Of a stretch of DNA of 5,242 bases, positions 1-5,242 are shown piece after piece (the first letter of the stretch is position 1; each line of letters begins with the position of its first letter). The DNA is taken from the NCBI GenBank assembly GCA_017444165.1, contig JAFSXH010000235.1, positions 1-5,242 on the forward strand. The letters run 5' to 3'. A model generated the notes under the pieces. It was not told the DNA's origin and made no database searches. It saw only the letters and a program-made list of their open reading frames with translations. Source of the stretch: a bacterium. GTDB taxonomy: Bacteria > Vulcanimicrobiota > Xenobia > Xenobiales > Xenobiaceae. The translations under genes were made by a program, and so were the position numbers.

Positions 1-1
1 A

Positions 2-1588
2 CTCCACAGCGACGTATTTGGAAATTTGCAAAAGATGAATTTGCGCCTCATCTTTACCTGTCGCCAGCGTCCTCCCCATGCGGCCACTTGCCTTGAGGTT
101 GGGCCTATGTCTGCTGAAGAACTTTTACAATTAATGCGCTTACACTATGAAGCCGAGGATGATGGTGGTTATTTGCCACAGATTATTGAGGCCGCTCAAT
201 ATAATACATATGTCGTTGATCAAGCGGCTAGACTTTTACGAAAGAGTCGGGGAGAACTTACTCCTGAAAAACTTTTGGCACAGATGCGAAGTTCAGATAA
301 AGAGAATACAGTAACTGGTATTTTGAGAAAATTATTCAGTCTGTCAAAGTTATCTGAGCCTTCCCAAAGCATTATGGCTCAAGCGGCACTGTTGCCCGTA
401 AGTGGTATGAGAGCGGCGTTATTTTTGAGTACCCACGATGAGGAACAACAGAATTTAATCCGCGTTTTGGAATGTAGTGGCTGGCTCAAAAAGAGTACAA
501 ATAATTTTATCTCGCTCCATCCGTTGGTGAGAGAGATCTGTCTTCCTGAAATTAAGAATTTTGATTTTGAATGTAAAGAGTTTGTAGCGAATTACTCTAT
601 TAAATTTCTTAGTTCGCCGTCTGATGAGCATGTTAAATTTAAGGCCGAAAATATAGAGATCTTTTCCAATGCGGCTGATTTTTTAGAAGATTCTGATGGC
701 AAATTGGCAAGTATTGCTGGTGAAGTAAATTTTAATGGAGGCCTCTTCCATGAAGCTCTAGCTTATTTTCAGAAATGTTTAAATATTTTGCAATTGTATC
801 CACAATCTAGTGTTGTAGAAGAGTTGGATATAAGAGCTAGTTTAGCTGATTGTATGAGTCGTTTGGGTAATTTCCAAGAATCGCTTTATTATTTAGAGTC
901 TAGTTTAAGTGAAGCTGAAGGTAATATTGGCATAGAAGAGCACAGTAAACTCATATCTTACTATAAGCAATTGGCTGATATCTATCTTAGAATTTATAAT
1001 GTTGAAAAAGCAGGAAAAATTTATGAAATACTCATACGCCTACTGGAAAGCAGTAATAGAGTTGATGAGTTTACTGCGGCCAATATTTATATTAGCTGTG
1101 CTAAATTTTATATTATGCGTGGTCAATATAAAATAGCTGAGAAGTACAACTCTAAAGCCGTAAAGATTGCGGTAAATAATAAAGATTTGGATCTACTTGC
1201 GATAGCGGCAGCAACTCTTCAGAACCGTGCGCAATGTGCTTTTTTTACTGGCCGTTTCGATGTTGCCATGAAGGATATGAAAACTGTTATAAAATTATAT
1301 GAAGAGAAGTTATTTGGAAAACATCATCCCATAACTGCCGAAAGTTACGGTTCTCTTGCTTTTATTTTATTCGCAGATGATAAATTTTCCGAAGCTTTAG
1401 ATTATTTGGAACTGGCCAAAAAGATTTTAGAGGAATTTTATGGAGAAAATCATCCTACAAGTGGCAATGTTTATTTTCTTATGGCTTTAGTTCTTTTTAT
1501 GTTAGATGATAAAATACAGGCTGAAGAGTGGCTGGATAAAGCTATTTCAATTTATAAGGAAGTATTTGGTGAGCAGGACATCCAAACT
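2..1588 (+). repeat. Paralogous duplication, copy 1 (visible part)
   Basis: This stretch aligns with 3441-5024 at DNA and protein level with only three single-codon length differences: an extra Gly near visible residue 56, and one codon lost and one gained within the TPR region. The longest exact DNA match noticed is 31 bases, 108-138 here against 3547-3577. Matching points are 3439 bases apart at the 5' end of the visible alignment, as expected for a direct tandem duplication of a whole gene. Confidence 0.88.
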
Positions 1589-1702
1589 AAAACGATTTTA
1601 TTTTATAAAAAATTATTTAACGGGACTCCTCAAACATTCGGGCATTTAGAATTAGATTATTTGGAATTGTCTAAGAAGATTTCAAATAATTTTTTTAGAT
1701 AG
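2..1702 (+). CDS. STAND (NB-ARC-like) ATPase with C-terminal TPR repeats, 5'-truncated by window edge
   Basis: Partial gene: the frame is open from base 2, so the in-frame TTG at 26 and ATG at 35 are internal codons. The 566 visible residues align without a break to gene 2 from its residue 480 onward. Visible in order: the strand-turn motif RLIFTCR (residues 15-21, where gene 2 has TSR), the helical region following the P-loop core, a winged-helix-like segment ending in HPLVREIC (about 173-180), and TPRs from about 237 to 529. The last TPRs carry the kinesin-light-chain-like FGKHHP.TAESYG and YGENHP.SGN motifs. The 37-residue tail after 529 differs from gene 2 and contains DYLELSKKI, a partial echo of its own TPR motif. 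By family knowledge such ATPases are nucleotide-driven switches with TPRs as ligand or partner sensors. The Walker A/B motifs and an N-terminal kinase domain are expected upstream by homology but are not seen. No signal peptide or membrane segment is visible, so it is probably cytoplasmic. The stop is TAG at 1700-1702. Confidence 0.9.
   Translation, partial: LHSDVFGNLQKMNLRLIFTCRQRPPHAATCLEVGPMSAEELLQLMRLHYEAEDDGGYLPQIIEAAQYNTYVVDQAARLLRKSRGELTPEKLLAQMRSSDKENTVTGILRKLFSLSKLSEPSQSIMAQAALLPVSGMRAALFLSTHDEEQQNLIRVLECSGWLKKSTNNFISLHPLVREICLPEIKNFDFECKEFVANYSIKFLSSPSDEHVKFKAENIEIFSNAADFLEDSDGKLASIAGEVNFNGGLFHEALAYFQKCLNILQLYPQSSVVEELDIRASLADCMSRLGNFQESLYYLESSLSEAEGNIGIEEHSKLISYYKQLADIYLRIYNVEKAGKIYEILIRLLESSNRVDEFTAANIYISCAKFYIMRGQYKIAEKYNSKAVKIAVNNKDLDLLAIAAATLQNRAQCAFFTGRFDVAMKDMKTVIKLYEEKLFGKHHPITAESYGSLAFILFADDKFSEALDYLELAKKILEEFYGENHPTSGNVYFLMALVLFMLDDKIQAEEWLDKAISIYKEVFGEQDIQTKTILFYKKLFNGTPQTFGHLELDYLELSKKISNNFFR
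1397..1666 (+). repeat. 15-base intragenic direct repeat ending the first gene
   Basis: TTAGATTATTTGGAA occurs at 1397-1411, inside a TPR (DYLELAKKI), and again in the same frame at 1652-1666, near the C-terminus (DYLELSKKI). Similarity continues weakly for a few codons to the stop, so the C-terminal tail looks like a truncated copy of a TPR helix. Confidence 0.5.
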
Positions 1703-1764
1703 ATCTACCTTGGTGGTAATTTAGAACAATTAAAGTTTTTATAAAAAATCTGCTCGCGACCATT

Positions 1765-1780
1765 AATCTAAATTTAGATT
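1765..1780. repeat. 16-bp perfect palindrome AATCTAAATTTAGATT
   Basis: The sequence equals its own reverse complement over all 16 bases, centred between 1772 and 1773, with no spacer. Because there is no loop it suits a dimeric protein binding site better than an RNA hairpin. It lies just upstream of the weak promoter candidate of gene 2. Confidence 0.6.
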
Positions 1781-1788
1781 TACACTTA

Positions 1789-1817
1789 TTTATAAATCAG
1801 AGACTATAGCGTATAGT
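1789..1817 (+). promoter_or_regulatory. Weak candidate promoter for the kinase-STAND-TPR gene
   Basis: TTTATA (1789-1794, 4 of 6 to TTGACA) is separated by 17 bases from TATAGT (1812-1817, 5 of 6 to TATAAT). The -10 box is one arm of the perfect dyad ACTATA-GCG-TATAGT, so a dimeric regulator could in principle cover it. Transcription would start near 1824 and give a leader of about 180 bases. In DNA this AT-rich, matches of this quality also arise by chance. Confidence 0.25.
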
Positions 1818-1876
1818 AGCCTCAGTTCGAAATGAGTTATTCGGAAATTACGAGCAGTTCAGAGTAGATCAGTCAA

Positions 1877-1898
1877 CTTGCGCTTTCGGTGTGTTGTA
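1877..1898 (+). repeat. Bipartite flank repeat, copy upstream of the second gene
   Basis: CTTGCGCTT (1877-1885) and TGTGTTGTA (1890-1898) are separated by 4 bases. The same two blocks, with a 2-base gap, lie at 5091-5110, four bases after the stop codon of gene 2. It may be a remnant of a repeated unit that includes gene-leader sequence. Confidence 0.45.
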
Positions 1899-1988
1899 GT
1901 AAGAGGATTTTTCTCTAGTCCTGGGGAGGATTTGCTTCAGGATAATGGAGGCGCACTTTGTTATTTTAAATTGAGGATTGGAGACTTT

Positions 1989-2003
1989 GGGGAGGTAATT
2001 ATA
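1989..2003 (+). promoter_or_regulatory. Ribosome binding site of the kinase-STAND-TPR gene
   Basis: GGGGAGG at 1989-1995 is a near-complete match to the anti-Shine-Dalgarno complement and lies 8 bases before the ATG at 2004. It fixes the start, because the longer frame beginning at TTG 1878 has no purine-rich site in front of it. A second GGGGAGG at 1923-1929 has no start codon at suitable spacing. Confidence 0.85.
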
Positions 2004-5000
2004 ATGAGAAGATATGATGAAAAAGAGGACACTAGAATTGCTCTTGCTCCGACAAGTGAGGGAAAATATCTTGTCTTAAAAAATATCTACACTAAGTGTG
2101 AAGAAAAATTCTCTATTGGGGCTGAAATGGGGCGCGGCGGCAGTTGCATCGTGTATGAAGCCTTCAATATTACTCAAAATCGTCAAGTATTGTTAAAAGA
2201 GTTCTATCCGAGGAATTTTAGTGAAGGCTCAATTACTCGTGGTGAGGATTCTGCTTTAAAAGTTAATTTACAACAAGAAGAGAGATTTAAAAGCTCTAAG
2301 GATAATTTTCTAAGTGTTTGTAATAATCAGTTAAACTTTTATAATGAACATGCTCGCGAAAATGCCGATGAACTCGTTGAGATTCAGGGCATGTATAATT
2401 TGGGCGATACCGTTTTGGTTATGATGCCTGCTGCTAGTGGGCGCAGTTGGGATAATGAAGAGGTTAAGGATGAGAGTCTCTACCAAATTTTAGAGACTAT
2501 TCTTTCCTTAGTTCACGAACTGAAACTTTATCATGATCACAATTTGCTCCACTGTGACGTTAAGCCTGCCAATGTTTACATATTTAAAAAGACCCGTCAA
2601 CGCGTAATGCTCTTAGATTATGGCAGTGTTTTGAAGTTTGATGATGAGGGAATTCTCAATGTTGAAGGGACTCTGTCTTATACCCAAGAGTTTGCCGCCC
2701 CTGAATTGATCAAGGCTTTGGAAATGATTGGAGATGAATTTTATGAAGATTATTTAGCTACTATCACCGTTAAGTCAGATCTCTTCTCTGTTGGAGCATC
2801 ATTATACAACAAACTTACCCAAAGATATGTGCCGCGTGATTTGAATAACAATCTTGAGTACAATGAGTTTGTTAAAGCTATCGATGATTTTTGGCTATCG
2901 GAGAAAAATGGGTTAGTAAAGAGTGTTCCTTTGCGAGTCAAGAAAGAATTAATAGATTTCTTGTCTGGTCTTTTGGAAGATCTTCCCCTTAATCGTTTCG
3001 ACATTAATGAGACTGAAGAGTGTCTGCAAACCTTGTTAAAAGATTCCAGGCCACCTGAATTTTGTCTCTCTCCAGATTTTAAGGCTCCCACTCCTGGTGA
3101 GGAATTTTTAGGTCGAGAGCTGGAACTTTCCCAGTTGAGAAGATTTCTGTATGATGGTGAAAAAAGTATTTTCATTTATGGTGATGGAGGTTTAGGGAAG
3201 AGCCTCTTAGCCTTAAAGTTAGCATTGGAGGAGCGCAATAATTTTAATTTCTTTTGGACGACCTTCACTAAAGATTTAATGAGGACGATAGTCAACCTGT
3301 ACACAGAACCACTTTATCCTTTAGAGTACAACTATGAAGATGTTTTCAATTGGAATATGAGATGTTTACGCCAGCAGAGCGAGAGTACGGTCTTAATTAT
3401 TGATAATTTTGATCTGCCCCCAGAACGGATGGGTGAAGTACTCCATAGCGATGTTTTTGGACTGTTGCAAAAGATGAATTTGCGTCTCATCTTTACCAGC
3501 CGTCACCGTCCTCCCCATGCGGCTACTTGCCTTGAGGTTGGGACTCTGTCTGCTGAAGAACTTTTACAATTAATGCGTTTACATTATAAGGCTGAGGACG
3601 ATGGCTATTTGCCGCAGATTATCGAAGCTACTCAGTATAATACGTTTGTTGTTGAACAAGCGGCTAAAATTTTGCAAGAGAGTTGGGGAAGGCTTACTCC
3701 AGAAAAACTTTTAGCACAGATGCGAAGTTCGGATAAAGAAAAGGAGATAACTGATATTCTGAAAGATTTATTCAATCTGTCAAAATTATCTAAATCTTCC
3801 CGAATTATTATGGCTCAAGCGGCGTTGTTGCCTGTTCGCGGTATGAGAGCATCGTTATTTTTGGATACTCACGATGAAAATCAACAGAATATAATCCGCA
3901 TTTTAGAATTTAGTGGCTGGCTCAAAAAGAGTACGGACAATTTTATCTCACTCCATCCGTTAGTGAGAGAGATCTGTCTTCCTAAGATAAAGCAAGCTGA
4001 TGCTAAATGCAGAAAATTTGTAGAAAGTTATGCTCGCGAATATTCTAATTTACCAGCTGATGAGCGTGTTAAGTGTATAGCTGAAAGAATGGATGTCTTT
4101 ACCAACGCGGTTGATCATTTAAAAGATTCTGATGGTCAATTGGTTAAAATGGCTGCTGAATTTAATTATAGTGGAGGTCGTGCTCGTGAGGCTCTCTCTT
4201 ATTTTCAAAAATATTTAAATATTTTTGAAAAGCTCCATCCGCAATCAAGTGCTATGGAAAGATTGGATATAAAGAATAGATTGGCTTGGTGTGCGAGTAA
4301 TCTGGGCGATTTCCAAGCAGCGCTCTCTTATTTAGAACCTGCTCTAAATGAGGCTGAAAGTGAACTTGCTGAAGAGGAACGCGGTAAATTTGTGCGTTAT
4401 TACAGAAGTTTAGCTGATATTTATCGTCGAGTCGCTGATTTTGAAAAAGCGGGACATATTTATGAATTATTGTTATCCTTAATTAAAAGGGACAACAATA
4501 TTGATGAATTTACTGCTGTCAATATTTATCTCAATTATGCTAAATTTTGTTTAATTCGTGGTGAGTATGCTTTGTCTGGAAAATATGATAGTAAGGCCAT
4601 ACAAATTGTCGAACGCAATCAAAATTTTCCTGCGAAGATCTTAGCAGAGGCCAATCAAAACCTCGCGGAATGTTGTTTGCAAGGTGGTAGTTTTGAAGAT
4701 GCTATGGGTGTTGCTAAAATTTCTACAGAAATTTATGAAAGGTTTGTTTATGGAAAAAATCATCCTGTAACTGCTGAAAGTTACGGCCACCTCGCTCGTG
4801 TTTTGATTGCAAATAAAAAATATACTGAGGCTTTAGACTATTTGGAGAAAGCTAAAAAGATTTTAGAAGAATTTTATGGAGAAGAGCACCCCGCGAGTGG
4901 CAATATTTATGTAAATATGGCTTTGCTTTTCAATGAGCAAAATGACAAAACACAAGCTAAAAAATGGCTGGATAAAGCAATTTTAGTTCGTAAAAAGGTA

Positions 5001-5087
5001 TTTGGCGACGAGCATCCTCAAACACTTGAGCTTTTGAAGTTTCGCGCAGATTTAGAAAGACGTGAGCCGTTGGATTCGCCCTCATAA
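2004..5087 (+). CDS. Ser/Thr protein kinase - STAND (NB-ARC-like) ATPase - TPR fusion protein
   Basis: Complete 1027-residue multidomain protein. The kinase domain (about 35-345) has the glycine loop GRGGSCIV (43-50), Lys65 in LLKEFYP, the catalytic loop HCDVKPAN (183-190, Asp185 and Asn190), metal-binding DYG (205-207), APE (232-234), SDLFSVG (258-264) and Arg331, so every core catalytic residue is present. HCD in place of HRD makes it a non-RD kinase. The NTPase module begins at FLGRELEL (368-375), with Walker A GDGGLGKS (393-400), Walker B VLIIDNFD (463-470) and a sensor-like FTSR (497-500). It is followed by helical and winged-helix-like segments ending in HPLVREIC (651-658), then about seven TPRs (about 715-1000), the last ones with the GxxHPxTA signature. 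Likely role, inferred: TPRs sense a partner, the ATPase switches or oligomerises, and the kinase phosphorylates a target that is not visible here. No transmembrane segment is seen. The start is the ATG at 2004, preceded by GGGGAGG with 8-base spacing; the in-frame TTG at 1878 would add 42 unrelated residues and has no ribosome binding site. It lies 301 bases downstream of gene 1. Confidence 0.93.
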   Translation: MRRYDEKEDTRIALAPTSEGKYLVLKNIYTKCEEKFSIGAEMGRGGSCIVYEAFNITQNRQVLLKEFYPRNFSEGSITRGEDSALKVNLQQEERFKSSKDNFLSVCNNQLNFYNEHARENADELVEIQGMYNLGDTVLVMMPAASGRSWDNEEVKDESLYQILETILSLVHELKLYHDHNLLHCDVKPANVYIFKKTRQRVMLLDYGSVLKFDDEGILNVEGTLSYTQEFAAPELIKALEMIGDEFYEDYLATITVKSDLFSVGASLYNKLTQRYVPRDLNNNLEYNEFVKAIDDFWLSEKNGLVKSVPLRVKKELIDFLSGLLEDLPLNRFDINETEECLQTLLKDSRPPEFCLSPDFKAPTPGEEFLGRELELSQLRRFLYDGEKSIFIYGDGGLGKSLLALKLALEERNNFNFFWTTFTKDLMRTIVNLYTEPLYPLEYNYEDVFNWNMRCLRQQSESTVLIIDNFDLPPERMGEVLHSDVFGLLQKMNLRLIFTSRHRPPHAATCLEVGTLSAEELLQLMRLHYKAEDDGYLPQIIEATQYNTFVVEQAAKILQESWGRLTPEKLLAQMRSSDKEKEITDILKDLFNLSKLSKSSRIIMAQAALLPVRGMRASLFLDTHDENQQNIIRILEFSGWLKKSTDNFISLHPLVREICLPKIKQADAKCRKFVESYAREYSNLPADERVKCIAERMDVFTNAVDHLKDSDGQLVKMAAEFNYSGGRAREALSYFQKYLNIFEKLHPQSSAMERLDIKNRLAWCASNLGDFQAALSYLEPALNEAESELAEEERGKFVRYYRSLADIYRRVADFEKAGHIYELLLSLIKRDNNIDEFTAVNIYLNYAKFCLIRGEYALSGKYDSKAIQIVERNQNFPAKILAEANQNLAECCLQGGSFEDAMGVAKISTEIYERFVYGKNHPVTAESYGHLARVLIANKKYTEALDYLEKAKKILEEFYGEEHPASGNIYVNMALLFNEQNDKTQAKKWLDKAILVRKKVFGDEHPQTLELLKFRADLERREPLDSPS
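3441..5024 (+). repeat. Paralogous duplication, copy 2
   Basis: Counterpart of 2-1588. Similarity is highest at its start (about 85% protein identity over residues 480-579 of gene 2), lower through 580-663 (about 76%), lowest over 664-789 (about 49%) and higher again over the final TPRs (about 64%). The part of gene 2 upstream of 3441 has its counterpart, if any, outside the window. Confidence 0.88.
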
Positions 5088-5090
5088 GCC

Positions 5091-5110
5091 CTTGCGCTTG
5101 TTGTGTTGTA
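5091..5110 (+). repeat. Bipartite flank repeat, copy downstream of the second gene
   Basis: CTTGCGCTT (5091-5099) and TGTGTTGTA (5102-5110) match the pair at 1877-1898 apart from spacer length. A further CTTGCGC lies at 5114-5120. The position just after gene 2 mirrors the position just before it, as if another leader began here. Confidence 0.45.
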
Positions 5111-5144
5111 AGTCTTGCGCGTAGTGTCTGAAGTTATGTTCTTT

Positions 5145-5165
5145 TGGGGTCTCCTCCCGCTTTTT
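5145..5165 (+). terminator. Weak candidate intrinsic terminator after the second gene
   Basis: TGGGG (5145-5149) can pair with TCCCG (5155-5159) around a 5-base loop, using two G-T wobbles, one base before a run of five T (5161-5165). The stem is short and the tract is short. The position 58 bases past the stop of gene 2 is plausible, but the structure alone is not strong. Confidence 0.2.
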
Positions 5166-5166
5166 A

Positions 5167-5195
5167 TAGTCAAACAACATAATATTTGATATAAT
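5167..5195 (+). promoter_or_regulatory. Sigma-70-type promoter of the IS630-like orfA
   Basis: A perfect TATAAT (5190-5195) lies 17 bases after TAGTCA (5167-5172, 4 of 6 to TTGACA). The predicted transcription start near 5202 is only a few bases before the ATG at 5205, so the message would be leaderless or nearly so, which fits the lack of a ribosome binding site in front of that ATG. Confidence 0.55.
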
Positions 5196-5204
5196 GCAAA
5201 AGTT

Positions 5205-5242
5205 ATGAGTTATGATAAAAAATTTAGAGAACGAGCTTTAGC
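5205..5242 (+). CDS. Putative IS630-family transposase OrfA (N-terminal fragment, cut by window edge)
   Basis: Only 12 full codons and part of a thirteenth are visible. They read MSYDKKFRERAL, probably followed by Ala. The pattern M-S-Y-x-x-x-F-R-x-x-A/V-L is typical of the start of IS630-family OrfA proteins, whose N-terminal helix-turn-helix domain binds the ends of the element. The closely placed promoter and the TA-rich TTTTTATAGTC upstream agree with the left end of an element that inserts at TA. IS3-type OrfA proteins can begin in a similar way, and a fragment this short cannot settle the family or show whether the element is intact. Confidence 0.5.
   Translation, partial: MSYDKKFRERAL

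Larger units (their letters stand above)
1750..1857. repeat. 7-bp inverted repeat CTGCTCG / CGAGCAG enclosing nested dyads
   Basis: CTGCTCG at 1750-1756 and its exact reverse complement CGAGCAG at 1851-1857 bracket about 94 bases that hold three or four smaller dyads. The layout could be a branched RNA leader or a small cassette with terminal inverted repeats. Seven bases are few, and no flanking target duplication is obvious. Confidence 0.4.
1703..2003. other. Intergenic spacer and 5' leader between the two paralogs
   Basis: No credible gene lies in this stretch. The first half (to about 1860) is very AT-rich and packed with dyads: a 16-bp perfect palindrome (1765-1780), a 10-bp palindrome ATTTATAAAT (1788-1797), ACTATA-GCG-TATAGT (1803-1817) and an imperfect CTCA...TGAG dyad (1821-1836). 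All are bracketed by the inverted pair CTGCTCG (1750-1756) / CGAGCAG (1851-1857). The second half (about 1877-2003) is richer in G and contains two GGGGAGG motifs and a CTTGCGCTT...TGTGTTGTA pair that recurs after gene 2. No convincing intrinsic terminator follows gene 1, so read-through into gene 2 is possible. Confidence 0.7.
5165..5242 (+). mobile_element. Probable left end of an IS630-like insertion sequence
   Basis: The left boundary is inferred from a TA-containing junction (TATAG, 5165-5169) just upstream of the promoter and start of the putative OrfA. IS630-family elements insert at TA and duplicate it. The inverted repeat cannot be confirmed because the right end lies outside the window, so the boundary may be off by several bases. 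Confidence 0.35.

Noticed and set aside
26..37. TTG at 26 or ATG at 35 as the start of the first gene
   Set aside because: The frame is open to the window edge, and the codons before them (LHSDVFGN) match gene 2 residues 480-487 almost exactly, so these are internal codons.
1706..1740. Terminator after the first gene
   Set aside because: The only nearby hairpin (TACC/GGTA, 1706-1718) has four base pairs and is not followed directly by a T-run; the T-run at 1736-1740 has no stem before it.
1945..1974. 9-codon leader ORF as an annotated gene
   Set aside because: Its Shine-Dalgarno is poor (AGG only 3 bases away) and a frame this short is expected by chance, so it is kept only as a possible regulatory feature.
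1878..2003. Upstream TTG start extending the second gene by 42 residues
   Set aside because: No Shine-Dalgarno precedes the TTG and the extra residues match no kinase element, whereas the ATG at 2004 has a strong, well-spaced GGGGAGG.
2750..3175. Minus-strand open frame of 141 codons
   Set aside because: It lies wholly opposite the kinase-ATPase coding region of gene 2, has no recognisable domain, and is rich in Ser, Arg and Lys as expected from antisense of this coding sequence. It is a shadow frame.
5136..5189. 17-codon hydrophobic ORF (MFFWGLLPLFIVKQHNI)
   Set aside because: It has no ribosome binding site and overlaps the weak terminator candidate and the insertion-element promoter. It is too short to support as a gene.

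Overview
This AT-rich bacterial window holds two tandem, same-strand paralogous genes for large signalling ATPases, followed at the right edge by the start of what looks like an IS630-type insertion sequence. The strong Shine-Dalgarno (GGGGAGG), the AT-rich coding bias and the 'KEFYP'-type kinase fused to a STAND ATPase and TPRs would fit a low-GC member of the Bacillota (possibly Negativicutes). This assignment is tentative because the window contains no taxonomic marker gene.

Layout. Positions 2-1702 carry the 3' part of gene 1. Its reading frame runs off the left edge, so the true start lies outside; the visible part is the end of the NTPase core, a winged-helix-like segment and TPRs. Positions 1703-2003 are a non-coding spacer of about 300 bases with several dyad symmetries, a weak promoter candidate and the ribosome binding site of gene 2. 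Positions 2004-5087 are gene 2, complete: a Ser/Thr protein kinase domain, then a STAND/NB-ARC-like P-loop ATPase, a winged-helix-like segment and about seven TPR motifs (1027 aa). Positions 5088-5164 are a short tail whose first bases resemble the leader of gene 2. From about 5165 there is a good sigma-70-type promoter and the first 12 full codons of a putative IS630-family OrfA.

The matching parts of the two genes are offset by about 3.44 kb, as expected for a tandem duplication of a whole gene of gene 2's size. Hand-aligned protein identity is about 85% at the end of the ATPase core, about 76% through the winged-helix region, about 49% over the first TPRs and about 64% over the last TPRs. 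A conserved switch with a faster-changing TPR array suggests paralogous sensors that share an output but recognise different triggers. This resembles the logic of NLR/Avs-like STAND proteins, here with a protein kinase as the probable output domain. Both the sensor idea and any defence role are inferences from architecture. No phosphatase, nuclease, toxin or other recognised defence gene is visible in the window.
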